This document shows, piece by piece, positions 56,227 to 64,000 of a stretch of 64,000 nt of DNA. Origin of the DNA: Aminobacter sp. HY435 (GTDB lineage Bacteria > Pseudomonadota > Alphaproteobacteria > Rhizobiales > Rhizobiaceae); contig NZ_JANKZL010000008.1 of NCBI RefSeq assembly GCF_027568395.1, positions 186,001 to 250,000 of the forward strand, given 5' to 3'. The position numbers were made by a program, and so were the translations under genes. The notes beneath the pieces are model-generated. The model ran no database searches and was not told the DNA's origin. It saw only the letters and a list, made by a program, of their open reading frames with translations. The stretch's first letter is position 1. Every line of letters starts with the position of its first letter.

Positions 56227-57755
56227 TGGACATCCGCGCCGCGGAAATTTCCGCAATTCTGAAAGACCAGATCAAGAATTTCGGCAAGGAAGCCGAAGTC
56301 TCCGAAGTTGGTCAGGTTCTGTCGGTGGGCGATGGTATCGCTCGCGTTTATGGTCTCGACAACGTCCAGGCGGGCGAAATGGTCGAGTTCCCTGGCGGCA
56401 TCCGCGGCATGGCGCTGAATCTTGAAAGCGACAACGTCGGCGTCGTCATCTTCGGCGCGGACCGTGACATCAAGGAGGGCGACACCGTCAAGCGCACCGG
56501 CGCGATCGTCGACGTCCCTGTTGGTCCGGAGCTGCTCGGCCGCGTCGTCGACGCGCTCGGCAACCCGATCGACGGCAAGGGTCCGATCAAGGCCAAGGAA
56601 CGTCGTCGCGTCGACGTCAAGGCGCCCGGCATCATCCCCCGCAAGTCGGTGCACGAGCCGATGTCGACCGGCCTCAAGGCCATCGACGCCCTGATCCCGG
56701 TTGGCCGCGGCCAGCGCGAGCTGGTCATCGGCGACCGCCAGACCGGCAAGACCGCCATCATCCTCGACACCATCCTGAACCAGAAAGCGATCCACGTCGC
56801 TGGTCCGGAGAAGGAAAAGCTGTACTGCGTCTACGTCGCCGTCGGCCAGAAGCGCTCGACCGTCGCGCAGTTCGTCAAGGTGCTCGAAGAGCGCGGCGCG
56901 CTCGAATACTCGATCATCATCGCGGCAACCGCGTCCGATCCGGCCCCCATGCAGTTCCTGGCCCCGTTCGCCGGCTGCGCCATGGGCGAATATTTCCGCG
57001 ACAACGGCAAGCATGCCCTGATCGCCTATGACGATCTGTCCAAGCAGGCCGTCGCCTACCGTCAGATGTCGCTGCTGCTGCGCCGCCCGCCGGGCCGCGA
57101 AGCCTACCCGGGCGACGTCTTCTACCTGCATTCGCGTCTGCTCGAGCGTTCGGCCAAGCTGAACGACGAAAACGGCGCCGGTTCGCTGACCGCCCTGCCG
57201 GTCATCGAAACGCAGGCCAACGACGTCTCGGCCTACATCCCGACCAACGTGATCTCGATCACCGACGGTCAGATCTTCCTTGAGACCAACCTGTTCTTCC
57301 AGGGCATCCGTCCTGCCGTGAACGTCGGTCTGTCGGTGTCGCGCGTCGGCTCGTCGGCTCAGATCAAGGCGATGAAGCAGGTTGCAGGCTCGATCAAGGG
57401 CGAGCTCGCGCAGTACCGCGAAATGGCTGCCTTCGCGCAGTTCGGTTCCGACCTCGACGCCGCGACGCAGCGTCTGCTCAACCGCGGCGCGCGCCTGACC
57501 GAGCTGCTCAAGCAGCCGCAGTTCTCGCCGCTGAAGACCGAAGAGCAGGTCACGGTGATCTTCGCCGGCGTCAACGGCTACCTCGACAAGCTGGCCCTCA
57601 ATCAGGTCGGCAAGTTCGAGCAGGGGCTGCTGGCCTACATGCGCTCCGAAGGCAAGGACGTCCTCGACGGCATCCGTACGGAGAAGGCGCTCAGCGACGA
57701 CCTCCGCGGCAAGCTCAAGGGTCACATCGACGCGTTCGCGAAAAACTTCGCCTGA
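56226..57755 (+). CDS. atpA: F1F0 ATP synthase alpha subunit
   Basis: 509 residues. Non-catalytic nucleotide-binding subunit of the F1 head. Walker [10 protein letters not shown] (169-177) is complete; downstream [11 protein letters not shown] and [16 protein letters not shown] match the alpha signature. The last part Q-x-P-L-x-x-E-E-Q-V-T-V is also normal. It overlaps atpH by one base and is followed by atpG after 16 bases. Confidence 0.99.
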   Translation: MDIRAAEISAILKDQIKNFGKEAEVSEVGQVLSVGDGIARVYGLDNVQAGEMVEFPGGIRGMALNLESDNVGVVIFGADRDIKEGDTVKRTGAIVDVPVGPELLGRVVDALGNPIDGKGPIKAKERRRVDVKAPGIIPRKSVHEPMSTGLKAIDALIPVGRGQRELVIGDRQTGKTAIILDTILNQKAIHVAGPEKEKLYCVYVAVGQKRSTVAQFVKVLEERGALEYSIIIAATASDPAPMQFLAPFAGCAMGEYFRDNGKHALIAYDDLSKQAVAYRQMSLLLRRPPGREAYPGDVFYLHSRLLERSAKLNDENGAGSLTALPVIETQANDVSAYIPTNVISITDGQIFLETNLFFQGIRPAVNVGLSVSRVGSSAQIKAMKQVAGSIKGELAQYREMAAFAQFGSDLDAATQRLLNRGARLTELLKQPQFSPLKTEEQVTVIFAGVNGYLDKLALNQVGKFEQGLLAYMRSEGKDVLDGIRTEKALSDDLRGKLKGHIDAFAKNFA

Positions 57756-57771
57756 CACTGACGGATAAGGC

Positions 57772-58656
57772 ATGGCCTCGCTAAAAGACCTCCGCAACCG
57801 CATCGCCTCGGTCAAGGCGACGCAGAAAATCACCAAGGCGATGCAGATGGTCGCCGCGGCGAAGCTGCGTCGCGCCCAGGAAGCTGCGGAAGCCGCGCGT
57901 CCCTACTCGCAGCGCATGGGTGCGGTTCTCGCGAACATCGCCCAGGCGGTGAGCGACGGCGGCGATGCTCCGGCGCTGATGACCGGCACCGGCAAGGACG
58001 ACGTGCACCTGCTCGTCGTCTGCACGGCCGAGCGCGGTCTTTGCGGCGGCTTCAACAGCCAGATCTCGCGCATGGCGCGCGATCACGTCCGCAAGCTGCA
58101 GGGGCAGGGCAAGACGGTGAAGATTCTCACCGTCGGCAAGAAGGGCTACGACATCCTGCGTCGTGACTTCGCGTCGCTGATCATCGATCGCGTCGAGCTG
58201 CGCGACGCCAAGCAGGTTGGCTTCGTCCATGCCGACATGATCGCCAAGAAGGTGATCACGCTCTTCAACGAGGGCGGCTTCGACGTCTGCACGCTGTTCT
58301 ACTCCGAGTTCAAGTCGGTGATCAGCCAGGTTCCGACCGCGCTGCAGCTGATTCCGGCGGCGGCGCCTTCGGCTGTCGGCGACGCCTCGGCTGCGGGCGG
58401 CGCGATCTACGAATATGAGCCTGAGCCAAGCGAAATCCTCGGCGACCTCATTCCGCGCAACATTTCGGTGCAGGTCTTCCGTGCGCTGCTCGAGAACGCT
58501 GCCGGTGAAATGGGCGCCAAGATGAGCGCGATGGACAACGCCACGCGCAACGCCGGTGACATGATCAACAAGCTGACGATCACGTACAACCGCCAGCGTC
58601 AGGCCCAGATCACCAAGGAACTGATCGAGATTATTTCGGGCGCCGAAGCGCTCTAG
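57772..58656 (+). CDS. atpG: F1F0 ATP synthase gamma subunit
   Basis: 294 residues. Central rotating stalk. The N-terminal helix [18 protein letters not shown] (6-23) and the C-terminal helix with [13 protein letters not shown], plus [12 protein letters not shown], are the conserved antiparallel pair. The Rossmann-like middle begins [16 protein letters not shown]. Third gene of the operon. Confidence 0.98.
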   Translation: MASLKDLRNRIASVKATQKITKAMQMVAAAKLRRAQEAAEAARPYSQRMGAVLANIAQAVSDGGDAPALMTGTGKDDVHLLVVCTAERGLCGGFNSQISRMARDHVRKLQGQGKTVKILTVGKKGYDILRRDFASLIIDRVELRDAKQVGFVHADMIAKKVITLFNEGGFDVCTLFYSEFKSVISQVPTALQLIPAAAPSAVGDASAAGGAIYEYEPEPSEILGDLIPRNISVQVFRALLENAAGEMGAKMSAMDNATRNAGDMINKLTITYNRQRQAQITKELIEIISGAEAL

Positions 58657-58694
58657 CCACGTGATGCCGTGCCGCAAGGCGGGCTCGCGTGTAA

Positions 58695-60236
<1,542 letters not shown>

Positions 60237-60340
60237 GAAAACGACGCCTCAGCGCGGGCTTTCGGGTCCGCGCTGTCGCCCGATCACTGCCCGATGCGGG
60301 CAGGTCTGCTCGGAAACCGTCCAAGCATTTGTGAGACACC

Positions 60341-60739
60341 ATGGCTGAAGCTTTCAAATTCGAACTGGTCTCGCCCGAGCGTCTGCTCGTCTCGGAGCAG
60401 GTCGAGTCCGTCGTCATTCCCGCTACGGAAGGCGAGATGACTGTCATGGCGAACCACGCACCGGTCATGACCACCATCAAGCCGGGCGTCGTGACGGTGA
60501 AGACCGCTTCCGGCAAGGAAGAGCGTTACGTCGTGTTCGGCGGCTTCGCCGATATCGTTCCGGCCGGCTGCACGCTGCTGGCGGAATCCGCGACGCCGGT
60601 GAAGGATATCGACCGCGCCGAGCTGCTGCGCCGCATCCAGTCGGCCCGCGAGGATGTAGCCGACGCCAAGGACGACGCCGTGCGTTCGAAGGCTGAAGCC
60701 TATCTGAACCACCTGTCGACACTGGAAGCAGCCGTCTAG
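60341..60739 (+). CDS. atpC: F1F0 ATP synthase epsilon subunit
   Basis: 132 residues. The beta-sandwich start F-E-L-V-S-P-E-R-L-L-V-S, E-G-E-M-T-V-M-A-N-H-A-P and V-F-G-G-F-A-D-I are the family pattern; the C-terminal helical part is short (V-K-D-I-D-R-A-E, S-A-R-E-D-V-A-D-A-K). It links the rotor to F1 and can inhibit ATP hydrolysis. Last gene of the operon, 104 bases after atpD, ahead of a terminator. Confidence 0.97.
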   Translation: MAEAFKFELVSPERLLVSEQVESVVIPATEGEMTVMANHAPVMTTIKPGVVTVKTASGKEERYVVFGGFADIVPAGCTLLAESATPVKDIDRAELLRRIQSAREDVADAKDDAVRSKAEAYLNHLSTLEAAV

Positions 60740-60779
60740 GACTGCAATATCCGGCGACGCCGGAACCATCGATATTGTG

Positions 60780-60806
60780 AAGCCGCCGGTCAATGGCGGC
60801 TTTTTT
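60780..60806 (+). terminator. Terminator of the atp operon
   Basis: AAGCCGCC-GGTCAAT-GGCGGCTT with a seven- to eight-base stem and a TTTTTT tail, about 40 bases after atpC. Confidence 0.88.
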
Positions 60807-60924
60807 GTTTTTCGGCGTGACGATTCTCCGGAGCATTTCCGCCCTTCTTCGGACGCCCGGTCTGCCTGTTTGACGCAGTTCCGCACAGAGAAACTCGTCA
60901 CACTTCTTGTGGACTTGCTCCAGA

Positions 60925-62017
60925 TCATCCGGACCAAGCGGCCAGGGCGTTGGTCAAGGACCGCAACTTCGTGGGCCGCGCGTGCGCCTGTGTCGGCGTA
61001 CCGCTGAAACGCGGTGCCGGCGCGGGCTGGTCCAGGCCATCGAGCCTGACGAAACCCTTGCGCTCGACGAGGTGAGGATGGTGCTGCGCCTCTTCGAGGT
61101 CGAGCACTGGCGAGACGCAGGCGTCGGTGTTTTCGAGCAGTGCCAGCCATTCGGCGCTGGGACGGGTGCGGATCAGGGCGGCAGTCCGTTCGCGCAGCGT
61201 GGGCCAGTTGGCTGGATCCACACGCAATCGCGCCGTTTCCTCGTCGAGGCCGATCGCCTGCCGGAACACGTCGTAGAACTGGCCTTCCATGGCGCCGATG
61301 GCGATGTGCCTGCCGTCGGCGCATTGGTACGTGCCGTAGAACGGTGCGCCACCATCGAGCAGGTTCGCCTGGCGGGAGCGGTTCCACTGGCCCGCTGCGG
61401 CGAACTCATGGGCCATCGCCATCAACTGCAACGTGCCATCGCAGATGGCGGCGTCGACAACCTGGCCGCGACCGGTGCGTTGGGTCGACAGCAGCGCAGC
61501 CAGCATGCCGCTGACCAAAAACATCGCACCCGCCACCGAAGTCGCCGACGAGATTGAGCGGTGGAACCGGATACCCGGTTGGACCGATGGCAGCGAGTGC
61601 GCCAGTGACGGCGATGTAGTTGATGTCGTGGCCGGCGCGTTGGGCGAGCGGGCCGGTCTGCCCCCAGCCTGTCATGCGGCCATAGACGAGGCGTGGATTG
61701 CGCGCGAGCATTTCCTCCGGTCCAAGCCCGAGCCGTTCCATGACGCCGGGGCGGAACCCTTCTATGAGCGCGTCGGCACGTTCGACGAGCGCCGCCACCA
61801 GTGCCACGTCGCCGGCGTTCTTGAGATCGGCCTCGACGGACGGCCGTCCGCGTCCGGTGATGGGATCGGGCAGCAGCGGTGCGGCGCCGGGGCGGGCGAT
61901 GCGGACGACGTCGGCCCCCATGTCGGCGAATTGCATGGCCGCAAACGGCGCCGGGCCGAGACCGACAAACTCGACGATACGGATCCCTTTCAAGGGACCC
62001 CTGGCAGCTTCAGGCAT
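60925..62017 (-). pseudogene. CaiB/BaiF CoA-transferase (alpha-methylacyl-CoA racemase type), frameshifted
   Basis: The first part from ATG 62017 (GAGGAG 6 bases upstream) reads [44 protein letters not shown] and [14 protein letters not shown] (family Asp), ending N-L-V-G-D-F-G-G. There the frame is lost; the next frame takes up exactly with [13 protein letters not shown] and runs to the end. One extra C in the run 61529-61531 (G on the coding strand) explains it. All other parts of the roughly 363-residue protein are present. It is a recent single-base break or a sequencing error. Confidence 0.85.
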
Positions 62018-62100
62018 AAGCATCTCCTCGCGGGCGAAGGTTAGTACACGCAGGCCCCGGATGGGAACGCCCCCCGTGTCGATCGCCATCCGGCTCGCAT

Positions 62101-62128
62101 TTGACATGCAGGTAAATACCTGCATAAT
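62101..62128 (+). promoter_or_regulatory. arsR-like promoter with perfect operator palindrome
   Basis: Consensus -35 TTGACA (62101-62106) and -10 CATAAT (62123-62128) are 16 bases apart. ATGCAGGTA-AA-TACCTGCAT (62106-62125) is a perfect 9-bp inverted repeat that spans from the -35 end into the -10. The ArsR-type gene begins 22 bases further on, so autorepression is expected. Confidence 0.85.
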
Positions 62129-62150
62129 AGCTTAGACGAGAGCGAGAAAG

Positions 62151-62465
62151 ATGGACGCTGACAAGGTTTTCAAGGCACTGGGCGACCCGACCCGCAGAAG
62201 ACTGCTCGACCTTCTCTGTGAACGGAACGGGCAGACGCTCGGCCAGCTTTGCGAGCATCTGGACATGGCGCGGCAGTCGGCCACCCAGCATCTCGAAATC
62301 CTGGAGGCGGCCAATCTGGTCAGCACGGTCAAGCGGGGCCGCGAGAAGCTTCATTTCATCAATCCCGTGCCGCTGCACGAGGTCTACGAACGGTGGGTCA
62401 GGAAGTTCGAACAGCAGCGGCTCAGCCTGCTGCACGATCTGAAGAAAGAGCTCGAAGGAGAGTGA
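62151..62465 (+). CDS. ArsR-family (SRPBCC-linked) transcriptional regulator
   Basis: 104 residues. The start V-F-K-A-L-G-D-P-T-R-R-R-L-L-D-L-L and the helix-turn-helix L-C-E-H-L-D-M-A-R-Q-S-A-T-Q-H-L-E-I-L, then A-N-L-V-S-T-V-K-R-G-R-E-K-L, are diagnostic. There is no Cys metal site, so it does not sense arsenic. This type is paired with an AHSA1/SRPBCC gene, as here (2 bases downstream), and probably senses an unknown ligand. Confidence 0.94.
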   Translation: MDADKVFKALGDPTRRRLLDLLCERNGQTLGQLCEHLDMARQSATQHLEILEAANLVSTVKRGREKLHFINPVPLHEVYERWVRKFEQQRLSLLHDLKKELEGE

Positions 62466-62467
62466 CT

Positions 62468-62932
62468 ATGTCTAAGGACAAGACCAGTTTCGTTTATGTC
62501 ACCTACATTCGTTCGACGCCTGAAAAGGTGTTCGAAGCTATCGTCCAGCCGGAGTTGGCCCGTCGCTACTGGGGGCACGAAAATGTCTCCGACTGGAACC
62601 GGGGCTCGAAGTGGCAGCATATCCGGGCCAATGACGAGCGGACGGTGGAGCTGGTCGGTGAGGTCGTCGAAACCATGCCGCCGAGCCGGTTGGTGATCAC
62701 CTGGGCAGCGGCGTCGCAAGCGGCGGACCCGGATAGCCATAGCCGGGTGACCTTCGACATCGTCGAATACGACAACATGGTGCGGCTGACAGTCACCCAC
62801 GACGAGCTGGAAGCCGGCAGCGGCATGGCCAAGGGCATCAGCCAGGGCTGGCCGATCGTGTTGTCCAGCCTGAAATCCTTCCTGGAGACGGGCCAGGGCG
62901 TCGACTTGTTCGCCAATCCGAAGTCGGCTTGA
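62468..62932 (+). CDS. SRPBCC (AHSA1-like) domain protein
   Basis: 154 residues from ATG 62468; AAGGAGAG lies 7-8 bases before it. The START-like fold shows Y-V-T-Y-I-R-S-T-P-E-K-V-F-E-A-I (about 10-25), P-E-L-A-R-R-Y-W-G-H-E and W-x-x-G-S-K-W-Q-H. The rest matches, with V-T-F-D-I-V, L-T-V-T-H-D-E-L and G-W-P-I-V-L-S-S-L-K-S-F. Such domains bind hydrophobic ligands. With the upstream ArsR gene it forms a common operon whose ligand is unknown. Confidence 0.92.
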   Translation: MSKDKTSFVYVTYIRSTPEKVFEAIVQPELARRYWGHENVSDWNRGSKWQHIRANDERTVELVGEVVETMPPSRLVITWAAASQAADPDSHSRVTFDIVEYDNMVRLTVTHDELEAGSGMAKGISQGWPIVLSSLKSFLETGQGVDLFANPKSA

Positions 62933-62961
62933 ACCCGGCGAGGCCGGTTGGGAGAACTGCC

Positions 62962-63375
62962 ATGAGCAAAGTCTATTCGGGCGGATGCGCGTGCGGGGCG
63001 ATCCGCTATGAGACCACCAGCGCGCCTTTCGTCGAGATTCACTGCCAGTGCCGGGATTGCCAGAAGCGAAGCGGTACCGGGCATTCGTCCTATCTGACTT
63101 ATGCCAGACGCGCCGACATGGCGATCACCGGCGAAGCGAAAACCTGGCGGGTGGCGGGCGACAGCGGAAACCAGAAGGTCCACGCCTTCTGTCCGAACTG
63201 TGGCACGCCGGTGTACGTCACATTCGTTGCGATGCCGGAGCTGATCGCTGTCCATGCCGGAAGCCTGGATGAGCCGGGTCAGTTCAATCCGCAAATGGTC
63301 TCATACGCCATCCGGGGGCATGCATGGGACATGATGGATCCGTCGCTGCAGACATTCGATCGCATGCCGGGCTGA
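62962..63375 (+). CDS. GFA family (glutathione-dependent formaldehyde-activating enzyme-like) protein
   Basis: 137 residues from ATG 62962 (GGGAGAACTG upstream). The zinc Cys are all present: Cys9, Cys11 (G-C-A-C), Cys28, Cys30, Cys33 (H-C-Q-C-R-D-C) and Cys77, Cys80 (F-C-P-N-C-G-T-P). The family was named for S-hydroxymethylglutathione synthase Gfa; most members are of unknown use, and the named activity should not be assumed. Third gene of the arsR group, 29 bases after the SRPBCC gene. Confidence 0.92.
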   Translation: MSKVYSGGCACGAIRYETTSAPFVEIHCQCRDCQKRSGTGHSSYLTYARRADMAITGEAKTWRVAGDSGNQKVHAFCPNCGTPVYVTFVAMPELIAVHAGSLDEPGQFNPQMVSYAIRGHAWDMMDPSLQTFDRMPG

Positions 63376-63379
63376 GCGT

Positions 63380-63913
63380 TCAGCGCTGCCGCCGGGGTGA
63401 GCAGCGATCGGCGACGACCTGCATGCCTAAGGCCGCCGCAGGTCGGTTCGACGCATTGGCGGCTTTCCACTCGGCATAGAGGTGACTGCCGCTTTCGGGC
63501 CGCAGCGGCACGTATTCGATCTTCATCAGTTGCTCGTCGAACGGTTTGGCGAGGTCCGCATAAATCGCCGCAGTCGACAGGCCGTAGGGTTCGCCGTCGT
63601 CGTTCGAATAGGCGTAGACGACGCGTTCGACGCCACTCAACCGCATCGCGGCCATGCACATCGGGCAGGGGTTGCCGCTGGCATAGACGGCGCAGCCCTG
63701 CAGGTTGGGCGAGCCGAGCGCCTGGCTGGCGGCGCGTATGGCCGTCATCTCGGCATGGGCGGTCGGATCGTTCGTGGCCAGGATCTCGTTGACGCCGTTT
63801 GCGATGACATCGCCATCCTTGACGACAACCGCGCCGAACGGTCGGCCGCCTCTGGCGATGTTCGCCCGGGCGAGATCAATCGCCTCGCTGAGAAAGCGTG
63901 CGGTGTTCTTCAT
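63380..63913 (-). CDS. Nucleoside/guanine deaminase family protein (CDA fold)
   Basis: 177 residues. The zinc signature is H-A-E-M (53-56; His53, Glu55) and P-C-P-M-C (82-86; Cys83, Cys86), with G-R-P-F-G-A-V-V-V upstream and A-Y-S-N-D-D-G downstream. The group includes guanine deaminase GuaD and tRNA adenosine deaminases, and T-A-I-R-A-A and the C-terminal G-S-H-L-Y fit a guanine/cytosine-base enzyme best. It converges on the GFA gene, stops 4 bases apart, and starts 12 bases after an ankyrin gene on the same strand. Confidence 0.9.
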   Translation of the reverse strand: MKNTARFLSEAIDLARANIARGGRPFGAVVVKDGDVIANGVNEILATNDPTAHAEMTAIRAASQALGSPNLQGCAVYASGNPCPMCMAAMRLSGVERVVYAYSNDDGEPYGLSTAAIYADLAKPFDEQLMKIEYVPLRPESGSHLYAEWKAANASNRPAAALGMQVVADRCSPRRQR

Positions 63914-63925
63914 GGCTTGCTCCCT

Positions 63926-64000
63926 TCAGTGAGCGCCGGCCGCCACCAGGATTCGCTCCATTTCGTCAAAGCCTCGCTGCCGGGCATGCGCGAGCGGCGT
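63926..64000 (-). CDS. Ankyrin-repeat protein, C-terminal end (cut by window edge)
   Basis: The last 24 codons, T-P-L-A-H-A-R-Q-R-G-F-D-E-M-E-R-I-L-V-A-A-G-A-H by motif, follow the ankyrin consensus (T-P-L-x-x-A, G, then I-L-L-x-A-G-A). The gene continues past the right edge. It stops 12 bases before the deaminase start, so the two are likely one transcript. Confidence 0.7.
   Translation of the reverse strand, partial: TPLAHARQRGFDEMERILVAAGAH

Noticed and set aside
60925-62125. Two separate CoA-transferase genes
   Set aside because: The two frames join without loss at one extra base, and the second has no ribosome site, so it is one broken gene.

Overview
The window is high-GC (roughly two-thirds by eye) alphaproteobacterial chromosome. 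Three things point to Rhizobiales, most likely a Mesorhizobium/Aminobacter-like Phyllobacteriaceae: the atpH-A-G-D-C operon with a Lys/Ala/Pro-rich extension on the beta subunit, the giant NAD-glutamate dehydrogenase, and the htpX-rsmB-heparinase-purH and leuS-lptE neighbourhoods. The assignment is inference from gene content. Most of the sequence is ordinary core chromosome with dense coding on both strands and small accessory islets between.

Layout. 0-4.7 kb: a minus-strand operon (SsuABC/TauABC-type importer, GntR regulator, divergent Ldh-family oxidoreductase, acyl-CoA thioesterase/BAAT protein cut by the window edge) behind a promoter with an 18-bp perfect palindrome. 4.9-8.1 kb: an accessory islet of small exported proteins. 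Two share a Cys-containing domain, two carry a domain like inhibitors of g-type lysozyme, and one has an SH3b domain. It ends with a broken serine recombinase beside tRNA-Ala(CGC). 8.4-17.7 kb: yggT, DUF167, pyrophosphatase, a GNAT enzyme, lemA with two TPM-domain genes (one with a palindromic repeat forming its 5' end), pdxY, DUF429, and a MarR/MFS efflux pair. 17.7-29.6 kb: M3 oligopeptidase, Rsm22-type methyltransferase with four Cys, typA, a LysE remnant, NAD-GDH and an MFS permease.

29.6-41 kb: purH, heparinase II/III-like protein, rsmB, htpX, an SDHAF4-like protein, small secreted proteins, a TadG-like VWA protein, a 23-residue ORF with an ideal Shine-Dalgarno site, and acs. 41-52 kb: usg, a DUF2235 hydrolase, a branched-chain amino acid binding protein, a PIN/Phd toxin-antitoxin pair with a clear promoter and operator, yggS, leuS-lptE, an AAA ATPase, an EamA/Lrp divergent pair and transaldolase. 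52-64 kb: priA, a methyltransferase, a membrane protein, the F1 ATP synthase operon, a frameshifted CoA-transferase/racemase gene, an ArsR-SRPBCC-GFA group with an operator palindrome, a nucleoside deaminase, and the end of an ankyrin-repeat gene.

The most promising candidates for something undescribed are the lysozyme-inhibitor-like secreted islet (4.99-7.2 kb), the isolated small-ORF transcription unit downstream of acs (38.64-38.76 kb), and the ABC/Ldh/BAAT operon with its operator. No CRISPR array, intact insertion sequence, rRNA operon or prophage was seen.
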